From an uncultured Chloroflexota bacterium (GTDB lineage: Bacteria; Chloroflexota; UBA11872; UBA12225), in the NCBI GenBank assembly GCA_902805635.1, contig CADCTC010000225.1, forward strand, positions 1 to 35,081: a DNA stretch of 35,081 bases, in the 5' to 3' direction. A model generated the notes under the pieces. It was not told where the DNA came from and did not search any database. It saw only the letters and a program-made list of their open reading frames with translations. This document shows positions 15,278-22,585 of this stretch, in pieces (position 1 is the stretch's first letter; every line of letters starts with the position of its first letter). Position numbers and translations under genes: made by a program.

Positions 15278-15715
15278 ATGCAGCGGCGGACAGCACTACG
15301 CAGCACACTTGCCGCAGTGACGGCTACCGCACTCACCGCGGCCTCGGCCGCCTCGGCGGTGACAGCAAGCGTCGCGTTCGCGGATGAGACCTGGTGCGAC
15401 ACCGACCCGGTCCAGCTGGTCATCACCAGCGGCGGGAACCTCGTGCCGATCTTCGTGACCAACGGCGCGCACTCACCGCTCTACATCCCACAGCTCCTGC
15501 TGGCCAGGATCACCCACACCGTCAAGTCGGTCGAGAACGGCAGGGCATCAATGGTCACGGTGAGCGTGACCGTACCCAACGCGCTGCTGGGGCGGACGTT
15601 CGCGACGCGCAGCATCGTGAGCAGTGGCCCACTCGGTCTCCTGAAGGTCTACGCCACCACCACCGGGACCAGCGGCACGCCCATGACGATGCAGTTCAAG
15701 CTGGACGTGGCGTAA
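15278..15715 (+). CDS. Secreted protein of unknown function
   Basis: 145 residues. The N-terminus (QRRTALRSTLAAVTATALTAASAASAVTASVAFADE) is a long signal peptide with twin Arg and a likely AFA-D cleavage site near residue 36. The mature part of about 110 residues is rich in beta-forming Val/Ile/Thr, with one Cys (ETWCDTDPVQLVITSGG) and no motif I recognise. I prefer the ATG at 15278, with GGGAG at 15261-15265; the frame also extends upstream to a TTG at 15239. A single, compact beta domain exported to the cell surface is likely; the function cannot be stated. Confidence 0.65.
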   Translation: MQRRTALRSTLAAVTATALTAASAASAVTASVAFADETWCDTDPVQLVITSGGNLVPIFVTNGAHSPLYIPQLLLARITHTVKSVENGRASMVTVSVTVPNALLGRTFATRSIVSSGPLGLLKVYATTTGTSGTPMTMQFKLDVA

Positions 15716-15735
15716 GCGCCACCACCGCGGCCCGC

Positions 15736-15741
15736 TACAGT
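15736..15741 (+). promoter_or_regulatory. Candidate -10 hexamer TACAGT, leaderless arrangement
   Basis: TACAGT ends 5 nt before the ATG of the NUDIX gene at 15747. The GGAG between them is too close to the ATG to act as an SD. Confidence 0.45.
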
Positions 15742-15746
15742 GGAGC

Positions 15747-16208
15747 ATGGAGACGGCAGCTGACCGCGCGTTGGACCGCACCTATCCCGTACGGCCGTGG
15801 GTCGGGGTGGGGGTGGTCGTGGTCCGAGACGGCAAGGTGCTCCTGATCCAGCGCGGGCGCGACCCCGGCCGGGGCCTTTGGGCGGTGCCCGGCGGCATGG
15901 TGGACCTGGGCGAGACGTGCGAGGAAGCGGCCCGGCGCGAGGCAAAAGAGGAGACCGGCCTCGACGTGGAGGTCGGGGAGGTGTTCTGGGCCGGCGAGTA
16001 CATCGGCCGCGATGCCCAGGGACGCGTGGACTACCATAACGTCCTCGTAGACTACCTCGCTCAGGCGCCGGATGGGGACCCCGTCAGCGGCGACGACGCC
16101 ATGGACGTGCGCTGGTTCGGGCCCGACGACCTGGACGACGTCCAGCTGACCGCGTCCATGTGGCAATTATTGGAGAAGCTCTTCGGCCAGAGCTATGCCC
16201 ACCGCTAA
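15747..16208 (+). CDS. NUDIX hydrolase
   Basis: 153 residues; cleaves a nucleoside diphosphate linked to another moiety (for example ADP-ribose, NADH or oxidised nucleotides). The Nudix box is complete: GGMVDLGE followed by the REAKEETGLD portion, matching GX5EX7REUXEEXGU with the metal-binding glutamates. Before it, VGVGVVVVRDGKVLLIQRGR is the usual first strand pair; FWAGEYIGRDAQG and ALRWF-like MDVRWFGPDDL follow. Substrate cannot be read from the sequence. Soluble. It follows the secreted-protein gene by 31 bp but has its own -10-like TACAGT, so it is probably transcribed on its own. Convergent with the broken MBL-fold gene. Confidence 0.9.
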   Translation: METAADRALDRTYPVRPWVGVGVVVVRDGKVLLIQRGRDPGRGLWAVPGGMVDLGETCEEAARREAKEETGLDVEVGEVFWAGEYIGRDAQGRVDYHNVLVDYLAQAPDGDPVSGDDAMDVRWFGPDDLDDVQLTASMWQLLEKLFGQSYAHR

Positions 16209-16262
16209 CGTCGAGCAGTTGAGGGCACTGACCCCACCTCCTCTGCGGGTTTCCGCGGCTGC

Positions 16263-16944
16263 TCAGAGCTCAGTCGCTGGTGAGCCGTGTTCTAACCGGA
16301 AGGGCCGCCCGTGCCCCGGCACAATGACATCCGCGATCCCCGCGAACAGCTGTAAGTTCCGCCGCTCCGCCTCCGGATCCACGGCGTTGTGAGAGGGCTC
16401 CCGGCGCGCGAAGAAGTCCAGGCTGTCGACGGCGTCGCCCACCACGGCGATCAGCTGGCCCGCCTGCGCCACCAGCAGCGTGGCCGAGCCGGGTGTGTGA
16501 CCAGGCGTGAGCACCATTCGCACCCCCGGCGCAATGCCCGTCGTGGTGGGGACCATCCGCCCGAGCAGCTCCTTGTCGGGCGCGCCACGTGACCACCACG
16601 CGTGCTGCTCCGGCCCGCTGCACAGCAGCCGCGTGTTGGGCAGCAGGTGCGCCGAGCGGTAGTGGTCGCCGTGCGTGTGCGTGATGAACACCGTGTCCAC
16701 CGCTTCCGGCGCCACCGCGGCTGCGTCCAGACCCGCGAGCAGCACGGCGTCATCCATGCCCGGATCCACCACCATGGTGCGGCCTGCGACCTGGATCAGC
16801 GTCACCGTGCTGTTGGCCGACCGCTGCCCCCACTCTGGGTGGTACTTGTCGTAGCTGAGGTATGAGGTACCCCGCGGCGAGCACGGCGACGCGCGGCTCC
16901 GCCGCCCGCAGCGGCGAGTCGATGCTAATCAGTTCCCCGTCCAT
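16263..16944 (-). pseudogene. Metallo-beta-lactamase-fold hydrolase gene with frameshifting 7-bp duplication
   Basis: The gene starts at ATG 16944 (MDGELISIDSPLRAAEPRVAVLAAGYL) with GGAGG 11 nt upstream, then shifts frame. The rest (YDKYHPEWGQRSANSTVTLIQVAG onward to the stop at 16263) contains the MBL metal motif THTHGDHY, then TPGHTPGS, VVGDAVD and VPGHGRP, so the catalytic fold is complete. The shift is caused by an exact tandem duplication of TGAGGTA (16856-16862 and 16863-16869, plus strand); removing one copy gives one open frame of 224 codons. A shorter product starting inside (GTG 16805) would keep the metal site but lose the first strands. Activity (glyoxalase, lactonase or similar) is not determined by sequence. 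Convergent with the NUDIX gene. Confidence 0.85.
16856..16869. repeat. 7-bp exact tandem duplication (TGAGGTA twice) causing a frameshift
   Basis: Two adjacent copies of TGAGGTA. Deleting one restores the frame of the MBL-fold gene, which points to slippage as the cause. Confidence 0.9.
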
Positions 16945-17100
16945 GTCCTCTCACGCCCTCCAGCTGGCAGCGCCGTAATCAGCTCTGCCCGCCGCCTCAC
17001 ATGGTGCGGGGTGCGCCGGGGTGTACCGGCGCACTGGTGTAGTCGTGCACTGGCGACCTCACCGCTTCACCTGCGTCGCGAGCCCGTTCCTGAAACCAGT

Positions 17101-17508
17101 ATGCCCAACGCCACGGTTGACGACTACATCGCCGGCTACCCTGCGCAGACTCAGTCGCGCCTGCGCGAGCTGCGCTCCATCTTCCTCGAGCTTCTGCCCG
17201 ACGCCACCGAGCAGATCGCATACGGCGTCCCTACCTACAAGCTGTCCACCGGAACCGTCGCCCACTTCGGCGCCACCAGAAGCCACTGCGCCCTTTACGG
17301 TCTTGTCTCGGACGCCGAAGCCGGCGACCTTGATGGCTACTCTACCTCGAAAGGCACGGTTCGCTTCCCCCTCGACCAGCGTGTGCCCGCCGGCCTCGTG
17401 CGCAAGCTCGTCAGTTCCCGGCTCGCCGTCCACCAGGCGGCCCAGCGGGATACCTCGGAGCGCCGCCCTAACCGGGCTCGCCCGGAGGCTGCGACTACCA
17501 TCCAGTAA
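17101..17508 (+). CDS. DUF1801 (YdhG-like, frataxin-fold) protein
   Basis: 135 residues. TVDDYIAGYPAQTQSRLRELRSIFLELLPDATEQIAYGVPTYKL is the standard opening of the DUF1801/YdhG family, and the later VRFPLDQRVPAGLVRKLVSSRLA the usual end. Bacillus members were described as iron chaperones resembling frataxin; many other members have no known role. Soluble. The last ~25 residues (RDTSERRPNRARPEAATTIQ) are a polar tail not typical of the family. No SD is seen before the ATG; an in-frame upstream extension exists but adds only unrelated residues. Convergent with the GHL6 remnant, with 7 bp between stops. Confidence 0.8.
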   Translation: MPNATVDDYIAGYPAQTQSRLRELRSIFLELLPDATEQIAYGVPTYKLSTGTVAHFGATRSHCALYGLVSDAEAGDLDGYSTSKGTVRFPLDQRVPAGLVRKLVSSRLAVHQAAQRDTSERRPNRARPEAATTIQ

Positions 17509-17515
17509 ACGCCGC

Positions 17516-18015
17516 CTACGCCTGCGGCCCCTCCCAAAGCTCGACCACGATCACCCCGTGATCCAACAGCGACGGCACGACCACGGTTGCCTGCCCAGCG
17601 TCCGTTTGCACGTCAGCCTTACCGCCTCCCACAAGCAGGCGCGCGCCGCTCACGCGCCGGCCCATGGGCAGCTCGACGGTCACACGCTGCTCCGCAGCCC
17701 GGATCAGCTCGTCCACCGGCGCCCTCCAGTTGTTGGCGTGCGTCAGGTTCACCAGGTGCACGATCACGCGCAGGCGACGAGTTCATGAGCGCTACCACCA
17801 CGATGCTGTTCTTGTCTGCGTTCTCGGTCACCTCGCCGAACAGGTCGCGCTCGCCCAGGTACGGCGAGCGCCAGTGCAGCTCGAAGGCGCCGGGGGAGTA
17901 CGCCACGATGCCACCGGCATTCACGGTGACCCCTTGCGCCAGCGGTTTCTTCCAGTGGTCTATCCACCACTGGACGCCGTGGAGTCGCCCGACGCCCGTG
18001 GCGCGTCCCGGCGAT
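17516..18015 (-). pseudogene. GHL6-type glycosyl hydrolase remnant with large internal deletion
   Basis: Two pieces of one protein lie next to each other in different frames. The upstream piece (about 17780-18000) encodes GVQWWIDHWKKPLAQG, then VTVNAGGIVAYSP and YLGERDLFGEV, ending VVVALMNS. This is the N-terminal part of a GHL6 TIM barrel. The downstream piece (17516 to about 17780) encodes RVIVHLVNLTHANNWRAPVDEL to DHGVIVVELWEG, the C-terminal beta domain of the same family. The several hundred codons expected between them are missing, and the join near 17780 is out of frame. No start codon with SD is seen for the first piece. The gene is dead. It lies directly after the sigma-factor gene on the same strand. 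Related genes: the partial one at 1-283 and the intact one at 29081. Confidence 0.75.
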
Positions 18016-18040
18016 GCTTCTCCTGCAGCGGCGGCACGTC

Positions 18041-19144
18041 TTAGCCGCGCGACGCGGCCTGGCCGACCGGGACATTGCCTAGCACCCGCGCACCGCCGCT
18101 GCTGGTATCCGCGCCTCGGCCCACACCGACCTCGAGCCACTCACCAAAGCAGTAGGCGATGAACGGCTCTATGTCCGCACGCTTCGAGGCGCCGTCGAGC
18201 ACCATGTATTCCAGGACTTGCAGCGGCACGAAGCGGTTTCGGGCCGAGCCCAGCTCACCCGCAACCGCCGCAGCCCCATTGCGCGGCCAGGCCTGCGTCA
18301 CGAAACGTTGTGCCTCGCTCACCAGCCCCGCTAGGTCTACCTCGATGCGGAGGTAGTTTCCGGCCGCGACCTTCTCCCGGCCAAGGCTTCTGCCCGTGTC
18401 CTGTTCGCTCGCGCCTTTTTTGCCAGTGGTGCTTGGGCGTCCTGCCATTGTTTTGCCTCCTGTGCTTTTCTCGTATCCGCGGAGCGACCGCTCCATGGAC
18501 TGTCCGCCATCTCGCACTCCGCAGCCGTCCAGGTGGCGCCGCAGCCGCGCCCGCGACTCGAACAGCCGCCCCTTGACAGTGCTTATCGGCACAGCCAGCA
18601 CCAGCGCCACCTCGTCGTAGCGCAACCCATCCAGGTAGTGCAGCACCACCACCCGGCTCAGCGCCGGCGGCAGCGCGCCGATCGCGTCCGCCAGCAGGCG
18701 CAGCTCCTCCGCCGTTTCGCTTGCCTGTTCCGGCGAAGCCGCCACCGTGTGGGACTCGTCCCACGCCACCTGTGGATACTCGCTCAGCAGCGTCTCCAGC
18801 GACATCGGCCGCCGCGCCTGTGCTCGCCACACCTTCTTCGCCAGGTTCCCCGCGATACCGAACAGCCACGCCCCAAACCGGTATGGCTCCCCCAGCCGCC
18901 CGATCGAGAGCTGTGCCTGCAGCACCGTCTCCTGCGCCAGGTCCTCCCCCGCCGCTGCTTCTCCCATCAGCCGCCGGCAGAACCGCCCCAGCGCCGCCTC
19001 GTGCTCCGCCACCAGCACTCCGAATGCCCGCCCATCACCCACCTGCGCCGCCCGCACCAGCGCCGGCACATTCGCGTCCCCTTCAGCGTCAATCACTTGC
19101 GGTGATCGATCTGCATGGATCCCCGGCGACTTCTCGTTCATCAT
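18041..19144 (-). CDS. ECF sigma factor with C-terminal extension of unknown fold
   Basis: 367 residues. Region 2 is at about 27-118 (AFGVLVAEHEAALGRFCRRL, EDLAQETVLQAQLSI, FGAWLFGIAGNLAKKVWR); region 4 is at about 151-207 (IGALPPALSRVVVLHYLDGL, YDEVALVLAVPISTVKGRLFESRARLRRHL). A polar linker leads to a C-terminal part (233-367) I do not recognise, containing NYLRIEVDLAGLVSEAQRFV and VPLQVLEYMVLDGASKRADIEPFIAYCF. A perfect AGGAGG (18456-18461) lies 7 nt before an in-frame ATG (18448, M233), so the C-terminal part may also be made as a separate 135-residue protein. The paralogous sigma gene at 19352 is divergent, with 207 bp between starts. No anti-sigma factor is seen nearby. Confidence 0.8.
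   Translation of the reverse strand: MMNEKSPGIHADRSPQVIDAEGDANVPALVRAAQVGDGRAFGVLVAEHEAALGRFCRRLMGEAAAGEDLAQETVLQAQLSIGRLGEPYRFGAWLFGIAGNLAKKVWRAQARRPMSLETLLSEYPQVAWDESHTVAASPEQASETAEELRLLADAIGALPPALSRVVVLHYLDGLRYDEVALVLAVPISTVKGRLFESRARLRRHLDGCGVRDGGQSMERSLRGYEKSTGGKTMAGRPSTTGKKGASEQDTGRSLGREKVAAGNYLRIEVDLAGLVSEAQRFVTQAWPRNGAAAVAGELGSARNRFVPLQVLEYMVLDGASKRADIEPFIAYCFGEWLEVGVGRGADTSSGGARVLGNVPVGQAASRG
18456..18461 (-). promoter_or_regulatory. Perfect internal Shine-Dalgarno (AGGAGG) inside the sigma ORF
   Basis: On the minus strand AGGAGG is followed by 7 nt and an in-frame ATG (18448). This is ideal spacing for starting a separate 135-residue product. Confidence 0.6.
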
Positions 19145-19167
19145 CCGCTAAAGGTGTATTCCAGTTT

Positions 19168-19181
19168 GGGCGGGAAAGTTA
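19168..19181 (-). promoter_or_regulatory. TAACTT-type motif upstream of the minus-strand sigma gene
   Basis: TAACTT followed by a C-rich stretch; 10 of 14 bases match the motif at 19312-19325 before the divergent sigma gene. Candidate ECF-type -35 element. Confidence 0.3.
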
Positions 19182-19230
19182 GTGGCGCAGCCGACCATCA
19201 TTGCCTTACTGGCGCCAACTGTCTCGCACC

Positions 19231-19264
19231 AAGCTCCCCTCTCTCTCCCGGGAGAGGCGGGGCC
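19231..19264. repeat. REP-like palindromic element, degenerate copy
   Basis: AAGCTCCCCTCTC start, with a perfect 14-bp palindrome CTCTCCCGGGAGAG, then GCGGGGCC. It resembles the copies at 20546 and 26861 but lacks the GGGGGTGAGG tail. It lies between the two sigma genes. Confidence 0.5.
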
Positions 19265-19310
19265 TATGCAGTGCATGGGCAGCAGGGGTGACGGAAATCC
19301 CGCCTTGGCG

Positions 19311-19338
19311 GTAACTTCCTGCCCCTGGAAGGGTCTTA
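19311..19338 (+). promoter_or_regulatory. Candidate ECF-type promoter upstream of the sigma-BFN gene
   Basis: GTAACTT (19311-19317), 15 bp, then GTCTTA (19333-19338) is close to the RpoE-type pattern GGAACTT-N15-GTCTAA. TACTGT at 19337-19342, 9 nt before the ATG, also fits the leaderless -10 pattern. Either could be the true promoter. Confidence 0.35.
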
Positions 19339-19351
19339 CTGTGTGGGCACC

Positions 19352-20494
19352 ATGAGCGACGACCTCGTATATGTCGCCCAGCGCGGCGATGTAGACGCAT
19401 TTGCCTGCCTCGTCGAGCGCACCCAGGCCCCACTGCGACGCTTCTGCGCCCGCCTGGCCGGCAGCACCACCGGCACGCAGGGGCTCGCCGACGACCTCGC
19501 GCAGGAGACTTTGCTGCGCGCCTTCCGAGCACTTCCCCGCCTGCAAGACCCCGCGCGCTTCGACGCCTGGTTGTTCGCCATTGCCGCCAACCTCGCCCGC
19601 AAGTGGTGGCGCAGCCAGGCGCGCTGGCCGCTCTCGCTGGACAGCCTGCTCGCACACTACCCGGACGTGCCGTGGACGCAGAGTTCCGACTTCGCCGGGC
19701 TTCGCGGAGGCGCGGCGCCCCCGGACCAGGTGATCGAGAGCGCCGAGCAGACGCGCATCCTGCAGACTGCGCTCGACTCGCTGCCCGCCCCGCTGGCGCA
19801 CGTAGTCGCCCTCCACTACCTGGACGGTCTCAACTACCAGGAGATCGCCTCTGCCCTGGCCGTGCCCGTCAGTACCGTCAAGGGCCGCCTCTTCAAGTCT
19901 CGCCGCCGCCTGCGCGCCGATCTGCTCGCCGCGGGCTTGTCCGCCGGCGCAGCGTCCCCCGCTGGTCCCACCCCACCCAACCACCTCACCCGCAAAGGAG
20001 TCACCCTGGATGCACCCTCCGCTGTCCCCCACGCACCCGAACCTACGCTAGAAGAAGTCGAGATCGATAGCATTCGCGCCAATCCCAAGCTACCCAGCCG
20101 CGTCGTGATACTCAGATCCAGGGTACGTGAGCGGCTACTCTGTGTCACCATCGGCACGGCAGAGGGCGATGCCATCGCCGTCAAGCTGCAGGGCAAAGCC
20201 GTGCCCCGGCCGCTGTCGCACGACTTGATGCAGCGGGGGTTCGCGACGGTCGGCGCACGCGTTACTCGCGCCGTCGTGCACGACCTCCAGGGCGACACCT
20301 TTATCGCAGACATCCACCTGGACGTGGGCGGCCGCCCCGTCACGCTGGATGCCCGTCCTTCGGATGGGTTCGCGCTCGCCGTCCGCGCCGGCGCCCCCAT
20401 CTTCGTGGCCACACCTGTCATGGACAAAGCCGGCATGGACGAGCTGAAGGAAGAGCTTCCGCCCCCACCACCGCTGCCCTTCGACACGGTCTGA
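19352..20494 (+). CDS. ECF sigma factor fused to a bifunctional nuclease (DUF151) domain
   Basis: 380 residues. Region 2 spans about 7-95 (RFCARLAG, DDLAQETLLRAFRAL, FDAWLFAIAANLARKWWRSQAR); region 4 spans about 135-190 (SLPAPLAHVVALHYLDGLNYQEIASALAVPVSTVKGRL). After a Pro/Ala-rich linker, residues 232-355 are a BFN/DUF151 domain: LEEVEIDSIRANPKL, LLCVTIGTAEGDAIAVKLQGK, the landmarks DIHLDVGG and LDARPSDGFALAVRAGAPIFV. The C-terminus is Pro-rich. BFN proteins have been reported to have DNase and RNase activity. AAAGGAG (19994-20000) in the linker is 9 nt before an ATG that is out of frame and opens only 13 codons, as if two genes had been joined. The divergent paralogue at 18041-19144 has a different C-terminal domain. 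Confidence 0.88.
   Translation: MSDDLVYVAQRGDVDAFACLVERTQAPLRRFCARLAGSTTGTQGLADDLAQETLLRAFRALPRLQDPARFDAWLFAIAANLARKWWRSQARWPLSLDSLLAHYPDVPWTQSSDFAGLRGGAAPPDQVIESAEQTRILQTALDSLPAPLAHVVALHYLDGLNYQEIASALAVPVSTVKGRLFKSRRRLRADLLAAGLSAGAASPAGPTPPNHLTRKGVTLDAPSAVPHAPEPTLEEVEIDSIRANPKLPSRVVILRSRVRERLLCVTIGTAEGDAIAVKLQGKAVPRPLSHDLMQRGFATVGARVTRAVVHDLQGDTFIADIHLDVGGRPVTLDARPSDGFALAVRAGAPIFVATPVMDKAGMDELKEELPPPPPLPFDTV
19994..20000 (+). promoter_or_regulatory. Shine-Dalgarno-like AAAGGAG in the sigma-BFN linker
   Basis: AAAGGAG is 9 nt before ATG 20010, which opens a 13-codon frame ending at TAG 20049-20051, just before the BFN domain. The main frame runs through. Possible relic of an ancestral gene boundary. 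Confidence 0.4.
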
Positions 20495-20545
20495 CCCACG
20501 CTGATGCGCTGCCCCACTGCGCAGCGGCACCGACCGCTCCGTATC

Positions 20546-20586
20546 AAGCTCCCCTCTCCGGAACGGAGAGGGGCCGGGGGTGAGGT
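20546..20586. repeat. REP-like palindromic element
   Basis: Perfect 10-bp stem CCCCTCTCCG/CGGAGAGGGG (20551-20560, 20564-20573) with a 3-nt loop, followed by CCGGGGGTGAGGT. The same stem and tail occur at 26861-26900. It lies between the sigma-BFN and sulfatase genes. Confidence 0.75.
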
Positions 20587-20600
20587 CCATCGCCATCAGG

Positions 20601-20606
20601 TACGCT
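20601..20606 (+). promoter_or_regulatory. Candidate -10 hexamer TACGCT, leaderless arrangement
   Basis: TACGCT ends 7 nt before the ATG of the sulfatase gene (20614), with no SD between. Confidence 0.45.
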
Positions 20607-20613
20607 CCGGCGC

Positions 20614-22236
20614 ATGCCTCCCCAGCAAGCCGGCGCGCGCCGCCCAAACGTCCTCTTCCTGCTCAGCGACGAGCACGCCTTCCGTTACCTGAGCTTCCTG
20701 CGTCACGATGAAGGCGGCGAACCGGTCCACACCCCGACCCTGGACCGCCTCGCTGCGACCGGCACGTTCTTCCAGAACGCCTACTGCCCGATGCCGCTGT
20801 GCACACCGTCTCGCATCTGTATGTTGACCGGTCGCGACCAGGAGAAGTGCGGGGCCTGGGGCAACAACGCCATCCTGCCGCCGGGGATCCCCACCCTGCC
20901 CGGCTGGCTGGCCGAGCACGCTGGCTACCAAACCGCCCTGATCGGCAAGATGCACTTCGGGGGATCGCGCCAGTTCAACGGCTTCCGCCTGCGTCCTTAC
21001 GGCGACTTCGCCACTAAGAACGCCGGCCACCAACCTGATCCACTCGATGAATGGGAAGGTGGTGAAGGCGGCGGTGCTAGAGGTGGTGGGGCCGCGGGCG
21101 GACGCACCGGCGGCGGCATGATGCGCCGCATCCGCACCGCCGGTGTGACCACCATCCCAGAGTCATTCCTCCAGGAGCACATCGTCGCCCGCGAATCGGT
21201 GGCGCTGCTCCGCGAGCAACAGCACAGCGCTCCCGACCAGCCGTGGCTGCTGTGCGCCTCCTTCAGCCGGCCACACTTCCCCTGGACCGCGCCCCGACGC
21301 CACTTCGACCGCTACTGGCCCAACGGCGTCACCCGCCCCCGCTTCGAGCGCACTGCCGACACCGATCAGCACCCCTTCGTCACCGGCCACCGCCGCCGTT
21401 TCGATACCGAGAACGTCACCGACGAAGAGCTCATGCGGGTACGCGCCGCCTACATGGCATGCGTGGACTACCTGGACGAGATCCTGGGAGACTTCCTCGG
21501 CACGCTGGAGCGCGCCGGCCTGCTGGAGAACACCATCATCGCCTACTCCACCGACCACGGCGAGATGGCCGGGGAGAGCGGCATGTTCTACAAGAACACC
21601 TGGCATGAAGCCGCGTCCCACGTGCCGTTCATTATCCAGACCCCAGAGCAGCGCCGCGGCGCCGAGCCTGCTTCGCGGATCACTACCCCCGTCAGCCTGG
21701 CCGACCTCTTCCCCACCGTCTGCGGCCTGGCCGGGCTGCCCGCGCCGGACCACCTGGACGGGGCCGATCTATCCACGCCCATCCGCTCCGGCGCCAGCGA
21801 GTGCGAGCGTGGGCCTGTGATTTGCCAGTCGGTCCCAACCTGGCGCATGCTTCGCCAGGGCCGCTTCAAGTACGTCGCCTTCCGCGAAGACCCCGAGCTG
21901 CTCTTCGACCTCGAGGCCGACCCCGATGAGCAGCGCAATCTCGCCCCCGATCCGACCCACTCCACCGTGCTTGCCGAGCTGCGATCCAAAGCACTCGCCG
22001 GCTTCGACTTTGAGGAAGTGGCCGAGCGAATGCAGACCGAGCGCGAAGACCTGCGTCGCCGCTTCCCCATGCGTATCGAGGGCCGCACCCCCAACCAGCT
22101 TCTCATGCCCGATGGCCGCCTGGTGGAAGGCGACGCCGCACTTTACCTCCCAGCCGTCATCGCCGAGCGCGCCGCCGATGTGGTGGACGACTGGCCCGGC
22201 GGCAACCCGGCGCGCCCAGGAGCGGTAAATCCGTAG
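20614..22236 (+). CDS. Sulfatase (alkaline phosphatase superfamily)
   Basis: 540 residues; hydrolyses a sulfate ester, probably on a sugar. The active-site Cys that becomes formylglycine is C63 in CTPSR (after PMPL), the type I sulfatase signature CxPSR. The N-terminal RPNVLFLLSDEHAFRYL provides metal ligands, GYQTALIGKMHFGG the conserved Lys region, and STDHGEMAGESGMFYKNTWHE the distal metal and His residues. A Gly/Arg-rich insertion (about 150-168) is unusual. There is no signal peptide, so it looks cytoplasmic and would act on imported substrate. The activating enzyme (anSME or FGE) is not in the window. TACGCT 7 nt before the ATG suggests a leaderless transcript. Confidence 0.88.
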   Translation: MPPQQAGARRPNVLFLLSDEHAFRYLSFLRHDEGGEPVHTPTLDRLAATGTFFQNAYCPMPLCTPSRICMLTGRDQEKCGAWGNNAILPPGIPTLPGWLAEHAGYQTALIGKMHFGGSRQFNGFRLRPYGDFATKNAGHQPDPLDEWEGGEGGGARGGGAAGGRTGGGMMRRIRTAGVTTIPESFLQEHIVARESVALLREQQHSAPDQPWLLCASFSRPHFPWTAPRRHFDRYWPNGVTRPRFERTADTDQHPFVTGHRRRFDTENVTDEELMRVRAAYMACVDYLDEILGDFLGTLERAGLLENTIIAYSTDHGEMAGESGMFYKNTWHEAASHVPFIIQTPEQRRGAEPASRITTPVSLADLFPTVCGLAGLPAPDHLDGADLSTPIRSGASECERGPVICQSVPTWRMLRQGRFKYVAFREDPELLFDLEADPDEQRNLAPDPTHSTVLAELRSKALAGFDFEEVAERMQTEREDLRRRFPMRIEGRTPNQLLMPDGRLVEGDAALYLPAVIAERAADVVDDWPGGNPARPGAVNP

Positions 22237-22244
22237 AAAGCACG

Positions 22245-22279
22245 AGGCGGTGCAGTCCGGGGGGAGGACTGCACCGCCT
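22245..22279 (+). terminator. Long hairpin after the sulfatase gene
   Basis: Perfect 14-bp stem (22245-22258 with 22266-22279) with a GGGGGGA loop, 9 bp after the stop codon. No T-tract follows, so it is a probable but not classical terminator. Confidence 0.6.
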
Positions 22280-22506
22280 ACAGCGCAGAGGGAGGCACCT
22301 GACCCTTGGAGGGAAGAGGCAGGTTCCACAGATATGATGCCACTACCCTTCCTCCCTGCCATCGGGCACTTGGCTAGACTTCTACCTGGCCAGGTGGCTA
22401 GGTTCCTATGATGCGTCACACGTGCCCAGACCCGAGAGTCTTGGCACGGTGATCCCCCCCGCCGCTACATTAGTCGCGGCGCGACACGCTCCGGAGTAGA
22501 ACGCGA

Positions 22507-22523
22507 CGCGGGACTGTCCCGCG
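22507..22523 (+). promoter_or_regulatory. 17-bp palindrome upstream of the lactonase-like gene, possible operator
   Basis: CGCGGGAC-T-GTCCCGCG is perfectly symmetric around one central base and lies about 60 bp before the ATG at 22586. The regulator is unknown. Confidence 0.4.
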
Positions 22524-22585
22524 CTCGGCTCCGGGGGTGCATGGATCGTCTGCCATCGCGCAGTCACTATGGAGGAGAGGTAGTC

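Larger units (their letters stand above)
22237..22585 (+). other. Intergenic region between sulfatase and lactonase-like genes
   Basis: 349 bp without a gene. It holds the long hairpin at 22245-22279, the palindrome at 22507-22523 and the SD GGAGGAGAGG at 22571-22580. A promoter for the next gene is expected but no clear -35/-10 pair was found. Confidence 0.5.

Noticed and set aside
22437..22475. TTGGCA-N19-TACATT as a promoter for the lactonase-like gene
   Set aside because: The 19-bp spacer is too long and the -10 match weak.
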